Source: Candidatus Cloacimonadota bacterium (GTDB lineage Bacteria > Cloacimonadota > Cloacimonadia > Cloacimonadales > TCS61). From it: a stretch of DNA of 32,493 nt. Shown here piece after piece: positions 32,260 to 32,493 of the stretch (position 1 is the stretch's first letter; every line of letters begins with the position of its first letter). The DNA is taken from positions 1 through 32,493 of the forward strand of contig JAIORE010000275.1 of NCBI GenBank assembly GCA_021108315.1, given 5' to 3'. Under the pieces are notes generated by a model, which saw only the letters and a list, made by a program, of their open reading frames with translations, did no database searches and was not told where the DNA came from. The position numbers were made by a program, and so were the translations under genes.

Positions 32260-32493
32260 CTTGTACAATACAATTCATAGCTTAAATAATAATAATTAAC
32301 ATTTCCCATTTCCCATTTCGCTTTAGATTTCATAACTCCCTCAGTCTCTCTCTTAACATAAGCGATGGATAACTTCAGCTTTTTTTCTCGCTTTGTCGAG
32401 TAGGCATAATATACATCCTTTCATTTAGGTTTTGTTTGTTTTCCCTGTTTCTCTTCCCTTTCGGTATGAAGAGTGTCACAATATTTAAACCTT
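32260..32493. other. Right-edge region without a convincing gene
   Basis: About 234 bases to the window end. It contains a short direct repeat (CATTTCC units, 32301-32318). On the minus strand an open frame enters from the edge and stops at 32421 (hydrophilic, 23 codons), and an ATG at 32407 with AAAGGA upstream opens only ten codons before a stop next to an A-run. These could be the tail of a gene outside the window and a decayed small gene, but nothing is recognisable. Confidence 0.3.

Noticed and set aside
32121..32333. 70-codon minus-strand open frame at the end of the btpA-like gene
   Set aside because: Mostly antisense to the conserved C-terminal part of the BtpA-family protein.
1..32493. 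CRISPR array, tRNA, rRNA, prophage or defence genes
   Set aside because: No regularly spaced repeats, cloverleaf tRNA patterns, phage structural genes or nuclease/helicase defence genes were found when reading the gaps and frames.

Overview
The window is low-GC bacterial chromosome with tightly packed genes. A gingipain-type PorU-like peptidase with a C-terminal FlgD/Por-type sorting domain lies next to a PorV-like (UPF0164) outer-membrane protein, which points to the Fibrobacterota-Chlorobiota-Bacteroidota (FCB) assemblage. The AT richness, the archaeal-type ProRS and the housekeeping gene order fit a candidate lineage such as Cloacimonadota. That placement is inference; there is no rRNA gene here to settle it.

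Layout. From 133 to 29358 every gene is on the minus strand. Reading in the direction of transcription (right to left): proS, an S4-domain protein and pncC (29358-27045); an AT-rich repeat gap; a surface block of PorU-like C25 peptidase, PorV-like protein, FN3-like lipoprotein, SLBB export protein and Wzc-type tyrosine kinase (26795-16963); then a long, mostly overlapping housekeeping run of ispE, spoVG, prs, rplY/ctc, pth, rpsF, ssb, rpsR, yybS-like, rplI, a small membrane protein, a dciA-like gene, rpe, ffh, rpsP, khpA, rimM (frameshifted), trmD, a SPOUT methyltransferase and rplS (16991-5711), closed by a strong terminator. Further left are a small coiled-coil protein, ruvX, mltG, a CPA2 cation/proton antiporter, a PTS-IIA-domain protein and an LPP20-like lipoprotein. 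Two plus-strand genes lie at the right: a C10 (streptopain)-like protein fused to a TonB C-terminal domain, whose catalytic Cys position reads Ser, and a BtpA/SgcQ-family protein.

How the genes work together. The PorU/PorV pair are components of the type IX secretion system (T9SS), handling and attaching secreted cargo at the outer membrane. The SLBB protein and Wzc kinase beside them belong to polysaccharide export, so the block looks like a cell-surface assembly module. The housekeeping run covers translation (S6, S18, L9, L25, S16, L19, Pth, TrmD, RimM, KhpA), replication (Ssb, DciA-like), protein targeting (Ffh) and precursor supply (Prs, Rpe, IspE).

Non-coding content. Three different palindromic intergenic elements (1770-1833, 4643-4743, 5484-5606) resemble REP/REPIN-type repeats. 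There are three clear intrinsic terminators, a 9-bp tandem repeat inside rpsR, and a perfect 14-bp inverted repeat at the 5' end of the dciA-like gene. I saw no tRNA, rRNA, CRISPR array or transposase gene.
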